NCBI RefSeq assembly: GCF_949987515.2
Contig: NC_082694.2
Coordinates: forward strand, 11,525,958-11,589,957
Length of the DNA: 64,000 bases
Source of the DNA: Delphinus delphis
Taxonomy: Eukaryota; Chordata; Mammalia; Artiodactyla; Delphinidae
Direction: 5' to 3'
In this document: positions 9,456-20,115 of the stretch, piece by piece
Numbering within the stretch: position 1 is the first letter of the stretch
How the letters are laid out: every line of letters starts with the position of its first letter
Made by a program: the position numbers and the translations under genes
The notes under the pieces: generated by a model
The model's input: only the letters and a program-made list of their open reading frames with translations
Database searches by the model: none
Told to the model about the DNA's origin: nothing

Positions 9456-11400
9456 ACTTTTTTTAAAAAAAAATTGCATACATTAAGTTTCACTCCTCAT
9501 GCTGTAAAGTTCTACGGGTTTTGACAAATGTATAGTTTCATGTATCTGATATTACAGTATCATACAGAATAGTTTCACGACCCCCAAATTATACCCTGTG
9601 CTTCACCTCTTCAGTTCTCTTCCCTCCCTAAACCTCTGGCTACCACTCATCTGTTTGCCAGCTCTGTGTTTTGCCCTTTCCAGAATGTCATATAAACAGA
9701 ATCATATAGTATGTAGCTTTTTCAGACTGGCATCTTTCACTTAGCAATATGCATTTGGGATTCATCCATGTTTTTGCATGGCTTGATGACTCATTCCTTT
9801 TTATTGCTGAATAGTATTCTACTATATAAATGTACCATAGTTTATTTATCTAGTCACTCATTGAAGGACATTTTGTTTGCTTCCATTTCTTGATGATTAT
9901 GGATAAAGCTGCTATGAATATTTGCATGCAGGTTTTTGTGTGGACATAAGTTTTCAGGTCGTTTGGGCAAATACCTAGGAGAATTTTGGATTATATGGTA
10001 AGACTATATTTGGCTTTGTGAGAAACTGCCAGACTCTCTTCCAAAGGGGCTCTACCAATCTGCATTCTCACCAGCAATGAATGAGAGAGTTCTCATTACT
10101 CTGGATCCTTTCCAGCTATTGTCAGTATTTTGGATTTTAGCTATTCTAATAGGTGTATAGTGGTATCAAGTTGTTTCAATTTGCATTTCCCTGATGACAT
10201 ATGCCATTGGGCATCTTTGCATATCCTTATTTGACCTCTGTATATATTTTCTGGTGAAGTGTCTTTTCAGAATTTTTGTCCATTTTTTAAATTAAGTTGT
10301 TTTCTTTTCTTAATTTTTTTTTTTTTTTTGGCTGTGTTGGGTCTTTGCTGCTGCACGCGGGCTTTTCTCTGGTTGTGGCGAGCGGGGGCTACTCTCTACT
10401 GTGGTGTGCGGGCTTCTCACTGTGGTGGCTTCTCTTGTTGCATAGCACAGGCTCTAGGCGAGCAGGCTTCAGTAGTTGTGGCACACGGTCTCAGTACTTG
10501 TAGCTCGCGGGCTCTAGAGCGCAGGCTCAGTAGTTGTGGAGCACGGGCTTAGTTGCTCCATGGCATGTGGGATCTTCCTGGACCAGGGCTCGAACCCATG
10601 CCCCCTGCATTGGCAGGCAGATTCTTAACCACTGCGCCATCAGGGAAGCCCTTCTTATTCTTAAGTTTTAAGAGTTCTTTGGATATTTTGGGTATCAGTC
10701 CTTTATCGGATATGTGTTTTGCAAAGATTTTCTCCCAATTTGTGGCTTTTCATTCTCTTAACAAAGTGTCTCTGACATAGACACTTTCTAATTTTAACAA
10801 ATTTCAATTTATTTATCTTTCCTTTCATGGATTGTGCTTTTGGTGGCTTATCTAAAACTCATCACAGACCCAAAGTAGCATAGATTTTCTCCTATGTTTT
10901 CTTCTAGTAGTTTTATGGTTTTGCATTTTACATTTAGGTTTGGAACCCATTTTAAGTTAATTCTGTTTAAGGTGTAGGGTCTGTGTGTAGGTCCCCCCCC
11001 CCTTTTTTTTTGCATATGGATGTCCAGCTGTTCCAGCACCATTTGCCAAAAAGACTAACTTTTCTCAGTTGAATTGCCTTTGCAGCTTTGTTAAAACTCA
11101 GTTGACTATATTTTTGTGGGGCTATTTCTGGGTCTTCTATTTGAAACTGGATAGTGTGAGTCCTTCGAGTTTGTTCTTCTTCATTGTTGTTTTGGCTATT
11201 CTAAGTCCTTTGCCTTTTCATATAAATTTCAGAAGCAGTTTATCAATATCTATAAAGTAACTTGGTGGGAACGTGATTGGGATTGTGTTGGGATCCCAAG
11301 AACTGACATATTAATGATATTGAGTCTTCTAAATACATGAACATGAGTCTTCAAATACATATCCCTCCATTTATTTATATCTTCTTTTATGTTCATTTTT
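9456..11400 (-). mobile_element. Old LINE-1 (L1M-type), ORF2 3' part and 3'UTR
   Basis: The + strand shows the antisense of the L1 ORF2 C-terminal region: ATTCATCCATGTTTTTGCAT, GCTGAATAGTATTCTACTAT, CTGCATTCTCACCAGCAATG, TTTGCATTTCCCTGATGACA and TCCAGCACCATTTGCCAAAA. It has many substitutions and no usable frame. A CHR SINE interrupts it at 10308-10650. Confidence 0.88.
10308..10650 (-). mobile_element. CHR-type tRNA-Glu SINE, long form, inside an old L1
   Basis: The - strand starts GGGCTTCCCTGATGGCGCAG. It has a B-box-like GGGTTCGAGCCC, the repeated ACTACTGAGCC/GCCACAACTACTGAAGCC spacer units, and an A tail (T run at about 10312-10329 on the + strand). The flanks TTCTTTTCTTAA and TTCTTATTCTTAA may be a worn target-site duplication. 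Confidence 0.93.
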
Positions 11401-12242
11401 TACCTCTCTCGTTTGGATAATTTATATTGATCTATCTTTAAGCTCACTGACTTTTTCCTTTGGCATCTCCATTCTGCTGTTAAGCCTGTTCAGTGAACTT
11501 TTATTTTCAGATATTGTATATTTCCAAAACTAAAAATTTCATTTATTTCTTATTTTTATCTTCTGTTTCTCTGCTGAGATTGCTTATCTTTTCGTTAACT
11601 AGAGAATACTTGCCTTGACCTCATGGAGTTTGGTAATAATATCTGCTTGAAAGCCCTTATCTGATTACTTCAACATCTGGATCATTCTAGGGTAGGTATT
11701 TATTGATAGTCATTTCTCTTGTGAATAGGGCACATTTTCCTGATTCTTCATAAATTGAGCAATTTTGGATTATATCCTGGATGTTGTGAATATTATGTTT
11801 TGAGGACTTTGAGTTATGCTGTAGTCTTCTGAAGAATGTTGATGGTTTATTTTAGCAGGCAATTAACCTGGTTAGACTCAAGGCCTGACCTTGAGCTTTC
11901 TCTGTGGGTTCAAGTCTATGTTCAGTTCTTCAAGCCTTTCATGCACTGCTTTGTCCCATGCATGCTGGTTTAGCAGTCAGCCTGAGATTCATCCAGAGTT
12001 CATGTACAAAGTCAGGAGAACTCCTTCTTCTACTCTTGCCTCTTTGGGCTCCTTCACACACTCCAGGGACCATAGTTGCCTTTGCTCCTTTTCCCAGTGC
12101 CTCTAGCCAGCAAGACAACAGGATTTTTCTCTCAGAGTTTTGCCTCCCTGCTGTTCTGCTCCTCCACTGTGGCCTGTTTTCAGGGCAAATCCCAGGAAAA
12201 CAATAACCACGAAAAGCCAGGAAATTCACTCTGTGCCAGGGG
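11401..12242 (-). mobile_element. Old LINE-1/HAL1-like sequence
   Basis: TAAGCTCACTGACTTTTTCC, GGATTATATCCTGGATGTTG and CTTCTGAAGAATGTTGATGG match antisense L1M/HAL1 5' or ORF1-region sequence. It may continue the element on its left or be a separate copy. The last 300 bases are less certain. Confidence 0.55.
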
Positions 12243-12253
12243 CTACTTCAAAT

Positions 12254-12507
12254 ATTTTTTTAACTTAAAAAAAAAAAAAGTATTTATTTGTTTATTTAGG
12301 CTGTGCTGGGTCTTAGTTGCGGCCTGCGGACTTCTTAGTTGCGGCCTGCGGACTTCTTAGTTGCGGCATGCGGACTTTTTAGTTGCGGCTTGCGGACTTC
12401 TTTAGCTGCGGCATGCATGTGGGATCTAGTTCCCCGACCAGGGGTCGAACTCGGGCTCCCTGCACTGGGAGCGTGGAGTCTTACCCACTGGACCACCGGG
12501 GAAGTAC
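12254..12507 (-). mobile_element. CHR-related tRNA-Glu SINE with internal minisatellite
   Basis: The - strand reads from CTTCCCCGGTGGTCCAGTGG through CACGCTCCCAGTGCAGGGAG and CCTGGTCGGGGAACTAGATC to an A-rich tail. It belongs to the subfamily whose consensus says ACTCCACGCTCCCAGTGCAG. The 11-bp duplication CTACTTCAAAT flanks it at 12243-12253 and 12508-12518. Near the 3' end it holds five copies of a 21-23 bp unit. Confidence 0.92.
12312..12419. repeat. 22-bp tandem repeat inside a SINE
   Basis: The unit CTTAGTTGCGGCCTGCGGAC plus TT is perfect twice (12312-12333, 12334-12355). It is then one base different (12356-12377), then more diverged (about 12378-12419). It arises from the SINE's GCCGCAACTAAG motif. 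Confidence 0.93.
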
Positions 12508-12518
12508 CTACTTCAAAT

Positions 12519-13314
12519 CTTTTTGACCCTCCTCTATAAGCTGTTTGCTTGTTTTTACTCCCCAGAATTCTCAGTAGTTGTTTTTGCACTTTGCTCAGAG
12601 TTTATAGCTGTTATCTATGGGAGGGTCAGTCTGGAGAGGGTTCACAAGGCCACATTAGAAGCAAATTTCTGCCTGCTGTTTTTCACCCAGCCCTACTTCT
12701 CAGAGATCTTTCCAAGTCAGTATATAGAAAAGTTCCTCCATCTTTTAAATCATGCGTGGTAGTCCACGATAGCCAGACCCCTCCTAGTGGACATTTATGC
12801 TGTTTCCAAAGTTTTGCTTTTAGAGACAGTGCTGCATCAAATGGCCTTATGCCCTCTATACGTGACTCTGAGGGTCTTGGTGGAGAAATGTCCTGGGTCT
12901 CCAGCCACAGTGGAGGTTTTTCTTAGAACCATAAAAAATATTCATTTCCTTCATTTTGGTGTGACATTTCCTTCCTTCTGTCGTTGACTGAAGGCCTGGG
13001 CCGTGGTTCTGGGCATAACCGGTGGCAGGAAGGTGTGAAGGACTGGAGAGTGAGGAGTGCCGGATATTCCAGAAGACTTAGAGATTGCTCCAGAGCGCCG
13101 GGCTGAGAGGGGTTAGGGAAGTCTGATACCCAAGGACAGAGACAGCCCTGCAACTCCCACAATCCCCACAAAACTGGATGTGTTATTTAATTTCCCATTT
13201 CCAAATTGGTTGCTTATCAACAAAGAATGAAATGCATCTTTGGACAAAAATATAGTACATTAAAGGAAAGCTTTCTCTCTTAGAATCTCTCTCCTCCAAT
13301 TCCTCTTAAGCAAA
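12519..13314. other. Unique sequence
   Basis: It contains TTTCACCCAGCCCTACTTCT and a worn AT-rich block, but no element, exon or RNA gene was recognised with confidence. Confidence 0.5.
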
Positions 13315-13660
13315 GGCCAAGATGAACCTGGCAGAAGCATCACTGAGTATGTCTACCTTGGTCACACACCTTCAGCATCTCCCTGTTGTCTGCAGGCTCA
13401 CGCTCCCAGTGTTTAGCATTGTACTGAAGACACTTAATATGGCATGATGCTTGGGGCTGCAACAGCCGTTTTGTGATCATGAGGCAACAAGCACAAGGAT
13501 GAGAAGCCAGTTGCTAAAAAATGGACCTCTGTAGGACCTGGTCCCTAAGGACATTGTTGAGCAGCGAAACCAACATCAGCATTCACCCACCTTCAGATGA
13601 CTTATTATAAAAAAATAAAATAAACTCTTATTTGTTTAAACTAAAAAAAAGACCCTCAAT
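13315..13660 (+). mobile_element. LTR-like relic (MaLR-type 3' end), tentative
   Basis: The order TGAGGCAACAAGC, GGACCTGGTCCCTAAGGACA, TTGTTGAGCAG, ACCTTCAGATGACTTATTAT and AATAAACTCTTATTTGTTTA resembles the end of old mammalian MaLR LTRs, which carry an AATAAA signal followed by TTGTTT. The family was not settled. Confidence 0.4.
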
Positions 13661-13684
13661 ACTCCAGTCCCAATATCCCCAGGC

Positions 13685-13868
13685 GTTCAGCGATTTTCTA
13701 GCTGTGTGACCTTAGGCAAGGTAGCATACTCTCTGAATCTCCATCTCCCCATCCCCAAATGGGAATAGTCATGCTTCATTCTCAGCGATTTTATGAGGCT
13801 TAGATGAAGCGACATTTCTGCTGTGCTTGGCACCGTATTTGACCTGCAGAAAGTGCTTGGTGGATGCA
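13685..13868 (+). mobile_element. MIR SINE relic
   Basis: CTAGCTGTGTGACCTTAGGC, then ATCCCCAAATGGGAATA, TTATGAGGCTTAGATGAAG, GCTTGGCACCGTATT and AAGTGCTTGGTGGATGC follow the sense MIR order almost end to end. Confidence 0.85.
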
Positions 13869-13959
13869 CCCAGAGGTGTATTATTGTCCAAACTTCCTGT
13901 CTGACTCAGAGTCCTTTCTGCTAAGCCATTACTGATGCTGAGGTCCCCACGTGATAGTC

Positions 13960-14210
13960 ACCCTTGTTCTCATATCTGTGTGAATCCCTGAGGCCCAGCT
14001 CCAGCCCCAGCTCCTCTGTGAAGGTTTCACAGCAAGGTCACCCTCCCGGGAACTCCTGGAGTCTGGCACTTAACACAGTGGATAATGAAGCTATTTTCTT
14101 GGTTTATGTTGTACTCTCCGAGCTCAGGGATCATGCCCTGTGCCTCTTTATGACCTCCTCAGTGTCTTGCACACAATAGGCTTTTCATAAACATTGATGA
14201 TGGAGCTGGA
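13960..14210 (+). mobile_element. L2 LINE relic
   Basis: CTCCGAGCTCAGGGATCATG, TGTCTTGCACACAATAGGC and TTTTCATAAACATTGATGA reproduce the diverged L2 3' end. Confidence 0.75.
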
Positions 14211-14434
14211 ACCCTGTACCTCACTTGCATAAAATGGGCAGTTTCCACACAGAGAGAAATAAGCACAACTTTGTCATTGGTGGCCATTGCACCGTAGCAC
14301 AAGAACATGGAGGCATCTGCGACGGCTGTTCTTCCGCCTGCTGAGTCAGGGAGGCAAATACAAATTTCGTGTAACTTAATGCCCACAGACAACTGCATAA
14401 CCATGTTAAAGGAGAGCAACGAAGGAAATACAAA

Positions 14435-14770
14435 ACCCATGATTTCAACAAATGTTCACTGAACTCCTGGATTCCCCGTGGACCAGGCATGGGATGGAAG
14501 ATGAAAGCCCGCCCTCCGAGAGCTTGCAGGATGCTGGAAAGACGTCTGTACACAGACCGCAGGCTCGCACATGCTGGGCGAAGGAGCCGGAAGAGGGGCT
14601 GATGAAAGCCGGGCTGGGGCAGAGAAGCCTCCCAGGGGTCATGATGTTTGAGGGGGTTTGTAGGATGAATAGGATTTGGAAGGTGACTGAGGAGAGAAGA
14701 GCACTGTGGGGAATGGGGTGGGGTGGGATGGGAAAGGGAGTAGCATGCACTGCGTTTGGGAATCTGGGGC
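14435..14770 (-). mobile_element. L2 LINE relic, antisense
   Basis: CAACAAATGTTCACTGAACTC and ACCAGGCATGGGATGGAAGA resemble antisense L2 (CAACAAATATTTATTGAGCA, then GCCAGGCACTG). The right half is poorly preserved. The 220-codon frame overlapping here on the - strand is not credible as a gene. Confidence 0.5.
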
Positions 14771-16130
14771 TGATTTGATGAGCCAGGTGGGAGTGAAAGG
14801 GGTGGGTGGTTGAAAAAGGGGCCACGAGGCAGGTGAGGTAGCTCTGTAGTCTCGGCTTCATCACACGGCCACTGGGGTCCCACAAGGGCGTTCCACAGGG
14901 CTCGGCAGTGTGATCAGCTCTGAGTTTCCAGCTGGAGAAAGGCAGCCCTGTAGGAAGCTCTTGCTGTGCTTCCTGGGAGGGGAGGTGACGCTCTCGAGGA
15001 GGTGGCAGTGGGGTTCACGGGGAGGGCCGGGGCCAGAGCAGCTCAGCTGGAGAGCATTGGCTGACCCCAGAGGGTGGCCGGGCCGGTGAGCTGAGGATGA
15101 GAGGAAGTCACCTGTGCTACCCTTTTCTGTGGTCGTAACGTCAGTGTGGAAATGCTTCTCGCTTACGTTCTGCCTTTTTCATATTACATCCTAAGCTTGA
15201 GTATTTTCCCATATGTCTGATACTGGTTAGATTTTCTGATTCAGTGACTGTGCCTTTTATGCCAGTACCACAGCTTTTTACCTGCTGAACTTTCCAAGCT
15301 CCAACCCCACCTCACTTTGGAGTGTCAGCTCATTGTAGTCTAATTGGCCTCCACTTCGGGAGGTGGGTTTGTGTCTCTGGGTCTTTGTTGGTGGTGGTTA
15401 GTGCTGGTCCCACGCCTCACTGGTCGCCCTGGGCTGTGCTTGTCTCCCCTCAGCTGTGTTGCTTGACTTGACTACTCTTTGGGAAGTTGATTTTTCTCTT
15501 CCGAGGAAGGGAATGCACCTTAGAGAACTGTCCTGGAAATATGGAGAAAACTCAGCATGTTTATTCTGTCACCTGATGAGGCAGTGATGGCTCACAGCAG
15601 TGCTTGTAAACTAGAGAAGGTGTTTTGCTTCGTTTCTTCTCCGTATGCCAGTGACCACACAATCACACTTCGGTAGGGCTCTGTCTGTCTGGTTGTGTCT
15701 TTCTCCCCCTCTGCTGGGTGTGTGTGCAGCATTTCAGTCACTGCCTCTATCAAATCCATCAATTTAGACAGATTCCCTCCCCTCCCAGCAAAGTCCGAAG
15801 TTAGCACCTTTAATACTGACCTAAAAATCCAGGTGATGAAATGGAACCTTTGTGAGAATCTACTGGGGTAGGGGTGAAAGACTTTATTACCAAGAGATGT
15901 GTCCTCATTCTTTTACTCCCTTTCTTGAATCTTTATTTCAAAATGTTGTCCTTTTTATTCCGTGTGAATTTGAGTGGCGGTGGAACACAGTTTAATAATA
16001 TCTCCTTGCCAAAGCATCCATGTTTCAGGCTGACAAAAGACAGCACCTTAAGAGAAAAATTGCATTCAGCTATGCGTAAAGTACACGGTTCATAGCATTT
16101 TGCAAGGTAATTGTTTTCCATACTTTCCCT
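14771..16130. other. Unique sequence
   Basis: GC-rich at 14900-15100, more AT-rich later. No exon, RNA gene or repeat family was recognised. Confidence 0.55.
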
Positions 16131-16134
16131 TATT

Positions 16135-16500
16135 AGATCGTTTAAAAATTACCAATTAGTACCTGCTTATGTTAAAACATTCACATTACACACTGGAGAA
16201 GAGTATAAAAGGGAGTGAAGATCCTTTCCCACCCAAACCCCTCCCATCCAAGAATCTGGTATTTAGTCTTCCAGACTTCCTTTCTAATAATTATATATAT
16301 AACCATTCAATATCAGATATCCCCTCAACACATTATATGCACATTTAGATTGTACCTGCAATTTTTTTTTTTTTTTTGCTTAAAAGTATGTTGTGTCACT
16401 TTTCACATCAGATCTACTACAGTCTTTTGTAACACCTGTGATTGTGTTTTATGGAAAGCTTCATCTGAGCCTATGTTCTATACACCAGGACAGAGGGCTT
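16135..16500 (-). mobile_element. Old L1M-type 3' sequence, probable
   Basis: ACACTGGAGAAGAGTATAAA, CCTTTCCCACCCAAACCCCT and TCTTCCAGACTTCC match a common old L1 3' block with a polymorphic T run at about 16363-16378. A better copy of the same block lies at 54366-54740. Confidence 0.4.
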
Positions 16501-16584
16501 GGTTCCTCATTCGTTTTGTGTATTTTTTAAAAAACTAGACAGCGGAGAAGAGAGGGGATAGTTTAAAGGAGGATAAGTGTTTTT

Positions 16585-16788
16585 TTTGTGTGTGTGTGGT
16601 ACGCGGGCCTCTCACTGTTGTGGCCTCTCCCATTGCGGAGCACAGGCTCTGGACGCGCAGGCTCAGCGGCCATGGCTCACGGGCACAGCTGCTCTGCGGC
16701 ATGTGGGATCTTCCTGGACCGGGGCACGAACCCGCGTCCCCTGCATCGGCAGGCGGACTCCCAACCACTGCGCCACCAGGGAAGCCCC
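16585..16788 (-). mobile_element. CHR-type tRNA-Glu SINE, short young form
   Basis: This is a well-preserved short subfamily copy. Its 3' end on the - strand is CCACAACAGTGAGAGGCCCG then CGTACCACACAC. The 15-bp duplication AGGATAAGTGTTTTT is perfect at 16570-16584 and 16789-16803, indicating recent insertion. Confidence 0.96.
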
Positions 16789-17574
16789 AGGATAAGTGTT
16801 TTTAATAAGCATTTGACAGAATTCAACACCTTTTCATGATTAAAAAACCGTCAGAAAAATAGGAAAAGAAGGGAACTTCCTCAATTTGATAAAGAACATC
16901 TACAACCCTTCCCCATAGCTAACATTATACATTATGGTGAATGACTGCATGCTTTCCTCCTAAAATTGGGAACAAGGCTAGGGTGCCTGCTTTCACTACC
17001 TTTACTCAACATAGTGCTGGACTTCCAGCTGGTGCAGTAAAGCAAGAAAAGAAAAGGCATTTGGATGAGAAAAGAAGAAACAAAACCGATCCTATCTGGA
17101 GATGATGCTTGTCTATACAGAAAGCCCAAGGAACCTATGAAAAATCTCCTAGAACCTGCTAAGTGAATTTAGCAGGTTGCAGCACACAAGATAAACATAC
17201 ACAAATAAATTGTATTTCTATATATTAACAACGAACATGTGGACACCAAAATAATTTACACTTGCTCAAAAAGAGAGAGAGGAGAAATTCGCAGAAGTAA
17301 ATCTAACAAACATGTATAGAAACTGCATGCTGAAAATTATACAATGGTAATGAAAGGAATAAAAGAAGATCTAAATGAATGGAGACACATACCACATTTA
17401 TGGATTGGGTGACTCCATATGGTAGTGATGCCAGTTTTCTTCAAAATTGATATATAGGTTTAATGCAATTTCTATCAAAATTCCAGCAAGATTTTTTTTT
17501 GTGTGAATATACACAAGATTATTCTACAGTTTATATGGGAAGGCAAAGGAAGCAGAATAGCTAAAAAAATTTTA

Positions 17575-17920
17575 ATTAATTAATTAACTAATTTATTTTT
17601 GGCTGTGGTGGGTCTTCGTTGCTGTGCGTGGGTTTTCTCTAGTTGCGGTGAGCGGGGGCTGCTCTTCGTTGCGGTGCGCGGCTTCTCATTGTGGTGGCTT
17701 CTCTTGTTGCGGAGCACGGGCTCTAGGTGCACGGGCTTCAGTAGTTGCAGCACGTGGTCTCAGTAGTTGTGGCTTGTGGGCTCTAGAGCACAGGCTCAGT
17801 AGTTGTGGCACATGGGCTTAGTTGCTCTGCGGCATGTGGGATCTTCCCGGACCAGGGCTTGAACCCTTGTCCCCTGCACTGGCAGGCGGATTCTTAACAA
17901 CTGCGCCAGCAGGGAAGTCC
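17575..17920 (-). mobile_element. CHR-type tRNA-Glu SINE, long form
   Basis: The - strand head is GGACTTCCCTGCTGGCGCAG, with the long spacer of ACTACTGAGCC units and a TTAATTAATTAA-type tail. The flanks CTAAAAAAATTTT (17561 on) and CTAAAAATTTTTT (17921 on) act as a low-complexity duplication. Confidence 0.93.
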
Positions 17921-18212
17921 CTAAAAATTTTTTTTTGAAAAAGAATAAGGCAGATGGAGTCACTCTACTCAATTTCAATACTTATATAGTAATCAAGTCT
18001 AGTGGTTTTGGCAGAGAGACAGACAAATAGATCGATGGAACAGAATAGAAAGCCCAGAAATAAACCCCAATAAATATGCCCAACTGATTCTTTACAAAAG
18101 TGCAAAAGAAATTCAATGGAAGAAAAGATAGCCTTTTCAACAAATGGGGCTGGAGCAATTGGGCATCTATAAACAAACAAACAACGCCCCCCCGACCCCA
18201 CCCGCAAAATGT

Positions 18213-18373
18213 TAGCACAGGGAACTCTACCCAATATTCTGTGATAACCCATGTGAGAAGAGAATCTAAAAAAGAATGAATATATGTATTTGTATAACTG
18301 AATCACTTTTCTGTACACACAAACTAACACAACGTTGTAAATCAGCTATATTCCAATAAAATTAAAATCTTAA
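18213..18373 (+). mobile_element. Short LINE-1 3' end inserted in the older L1
   Basis: TTAGCACAGGGAACTCTACC through ACAACGTTGTAAATCAGCTA and TATTCCAATAAAATTAAAAT is the last 160 bases of an artiodactyl-type L1. AAAATGT at 18206-18212 and 18374-18380 is a short possible duplication. Confidence 0.8.
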
Positions 18374-18522
18374 AAAATGTCTCACACCTTATACAAAAGT
18401 TAACTCAAAATAGATCATGCTTTAAATGTAAAACATAAATTTATTAAACTTTCAGAAAAAATAGGAGAAAATCTTTGGGGTCTACAGGTATACAAATTTT
18501 TTTTAATACTTTTATTTTCAAA

Positions 18523-18988
18523 GTTTTTTTATACATCTTTATTGGAGTATAATTGCTTCACAGTGCTGTGTTAGTTTCTGTTGTACAACAAAGTGAATCA
18601 GCCATATGCATACATATACCCCCATATCCCCTCCCTCTTGAGCCTCCCTCCCACCCTCCCTATCCCACCCCTCTAGGTGGTCACAAAGCACCGAGCTGAT
18701 CTCCCTGTGCTATGCGGCTGCTTCCCACTAGCTATCTATTGGACATTTGGTAGTCGACGCTACTCTCACTTTGCCCCCAGCTTCCCCCTCCTCCGCCCCC
18801 CCCCCCCCGCCCTGTGTCCTCAAGTTCATTCTCTATGTCTGCATCTTTATTGCTGCCCTGCCACTAGGCTCATCAGTACCATTTTTAAAAAAATCCATAT
18901 ATATGCATTAATATACGGTACTTGTTTTTCTCTTTCTGACTTATTTCAATCTGTATGACAGACTCTAGGTCCATCCACCTCACTAGAG
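18523..18988 (-). mobile_element. LINE-1 3' end, antisense, inserted in the older L1
   Basis: The sequence from ACATCTTTATTGGAGTATAA to GACTCTAGGTCCATCCACCT is the same 3'UTR block as the copies at 7241 and 43629. It holds a C run at about 18797-18809. It is truncated after about 460 bases, and the older L1 resumes at TAGACACCAAGG. Confidence 0.92.
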
Positions 18989-20115
18989 TAGACACCAAGG
19001 CATATCCCTTAAAGAAAGAATTGATCAGTTGGACTTCATCAAAACAAATAACTTTTGGTCTGTAAAGACCTTGTTGCACAGATGAAAAGACAGGCTACAG
19101 ACTGGGAGAAAATATTTGTAAAGCACATATCTGACAAAGGACTAGTATATAGAATATAGAAAGAGTTCTCAAAACTCAACAGCGAAAAAACAACCAATCC
19201 AAATAGAAAATGGGCAAACATTTCACTGAGGAGAATCTACCGTTGGCAAATAAGCACGTGAAAAGATGTTCAACATCATTAAACACTTAGGAAAATGTAA
19301 ATTAAAACCACAATGGCTATCAGAATAATACCTATCAGAATGGCACAAAATTAAAAAAAAAGTGATAACACCAAAAGCTAGTGAGGATGCAGAGAAACAG
19401 TGTCATTCATACATTTCTGGTGGGATTGTAAAACAGTACAGTCACTTTGGAGATCGGTTGGGCAGTTTCTTATAAAATTGCACATGGAACTACCGTATGA
19501 CCCAGCAGTGGCACGCCTGGGCGTTTATCTCAGAGAAATGAAAACTTATGTTCATGCAGATACTTGCACATGAATGTTCATAGCAGCTTTAAGTATAACA
19601 GTCCTAAACTGCAAATAGCCCAGATGTCCTTTAACAGATTCCTTGGCTGTGGTATTCCAGTATCATGGAATACTGCTAAGCAATGAAAAGGAATGAACTA
19701 TTGGTACCTGCAGCCACTGGATCAATCTCCAGAGAATGATGCTGAATGAAAAGCTCTAATCCCCAAAGGTTACATACTGTAGGCTTCCATTTATATTACA
19801 TTCTCGAAAAGGCAAAATCACAGGGCTGGAGAACAGACTGATGGTTGCCGGGGGCTAAACAGGGATAAGTGTGGGAGGAAAACGGATGCATTTATAAAAG
19901 GGCATCACAAGGTGACGGAAACGTTCTGTAGCTGGACTGTACTGATGTCAATACCCTCACTGATATTGCATGATAATTTTGCAAGATGTCACTGGGGATG
20001 ACATCTTAGAGGAAACTGGGCAAAGGATACATGGGGCTTCTCTCCCATTATTCCTCTATATAATTTCAGATACCTGCATGTGAATCTATTAATACAATTA
20101 TCTCATAATTAAGAG

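Larger units (their letters stand above)
16804..20115 (+). mobile_element. Old LINE-1 (L1M-type), broken by three insertions
   Basis: Sense-strand ORF2 and 3'UTR sequence runs through the whole block: GCATTTGACAGAATTCAACA, GGAACTTCCTCAATTTGAT (reverse transcriptase region), GATCGATGGAACAGAATAGA, GACTGGGAGAAAATATTTGT, TATGACCCAGCAGTGGCA and ACAGGGCTGGAGAACAGACT. Internal order is kept when the insertions at 17575-17920, 18213-18373 and 18523-18988 are removed. The frame is destroyed by stops and indels. It may start slightly left of 16804, across the SINE. Confidence 0.88.

Noticed and set aside
16585..16788. tRNA-like A and B boxes in this and the other CHR SINEs considered as tRNA genes
   Set aside because: They belong to tRNA-Glu-derived SINE heads followed by SINE body and A tail, with target duplications. 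No cloverleaf tRNA gene was seen.
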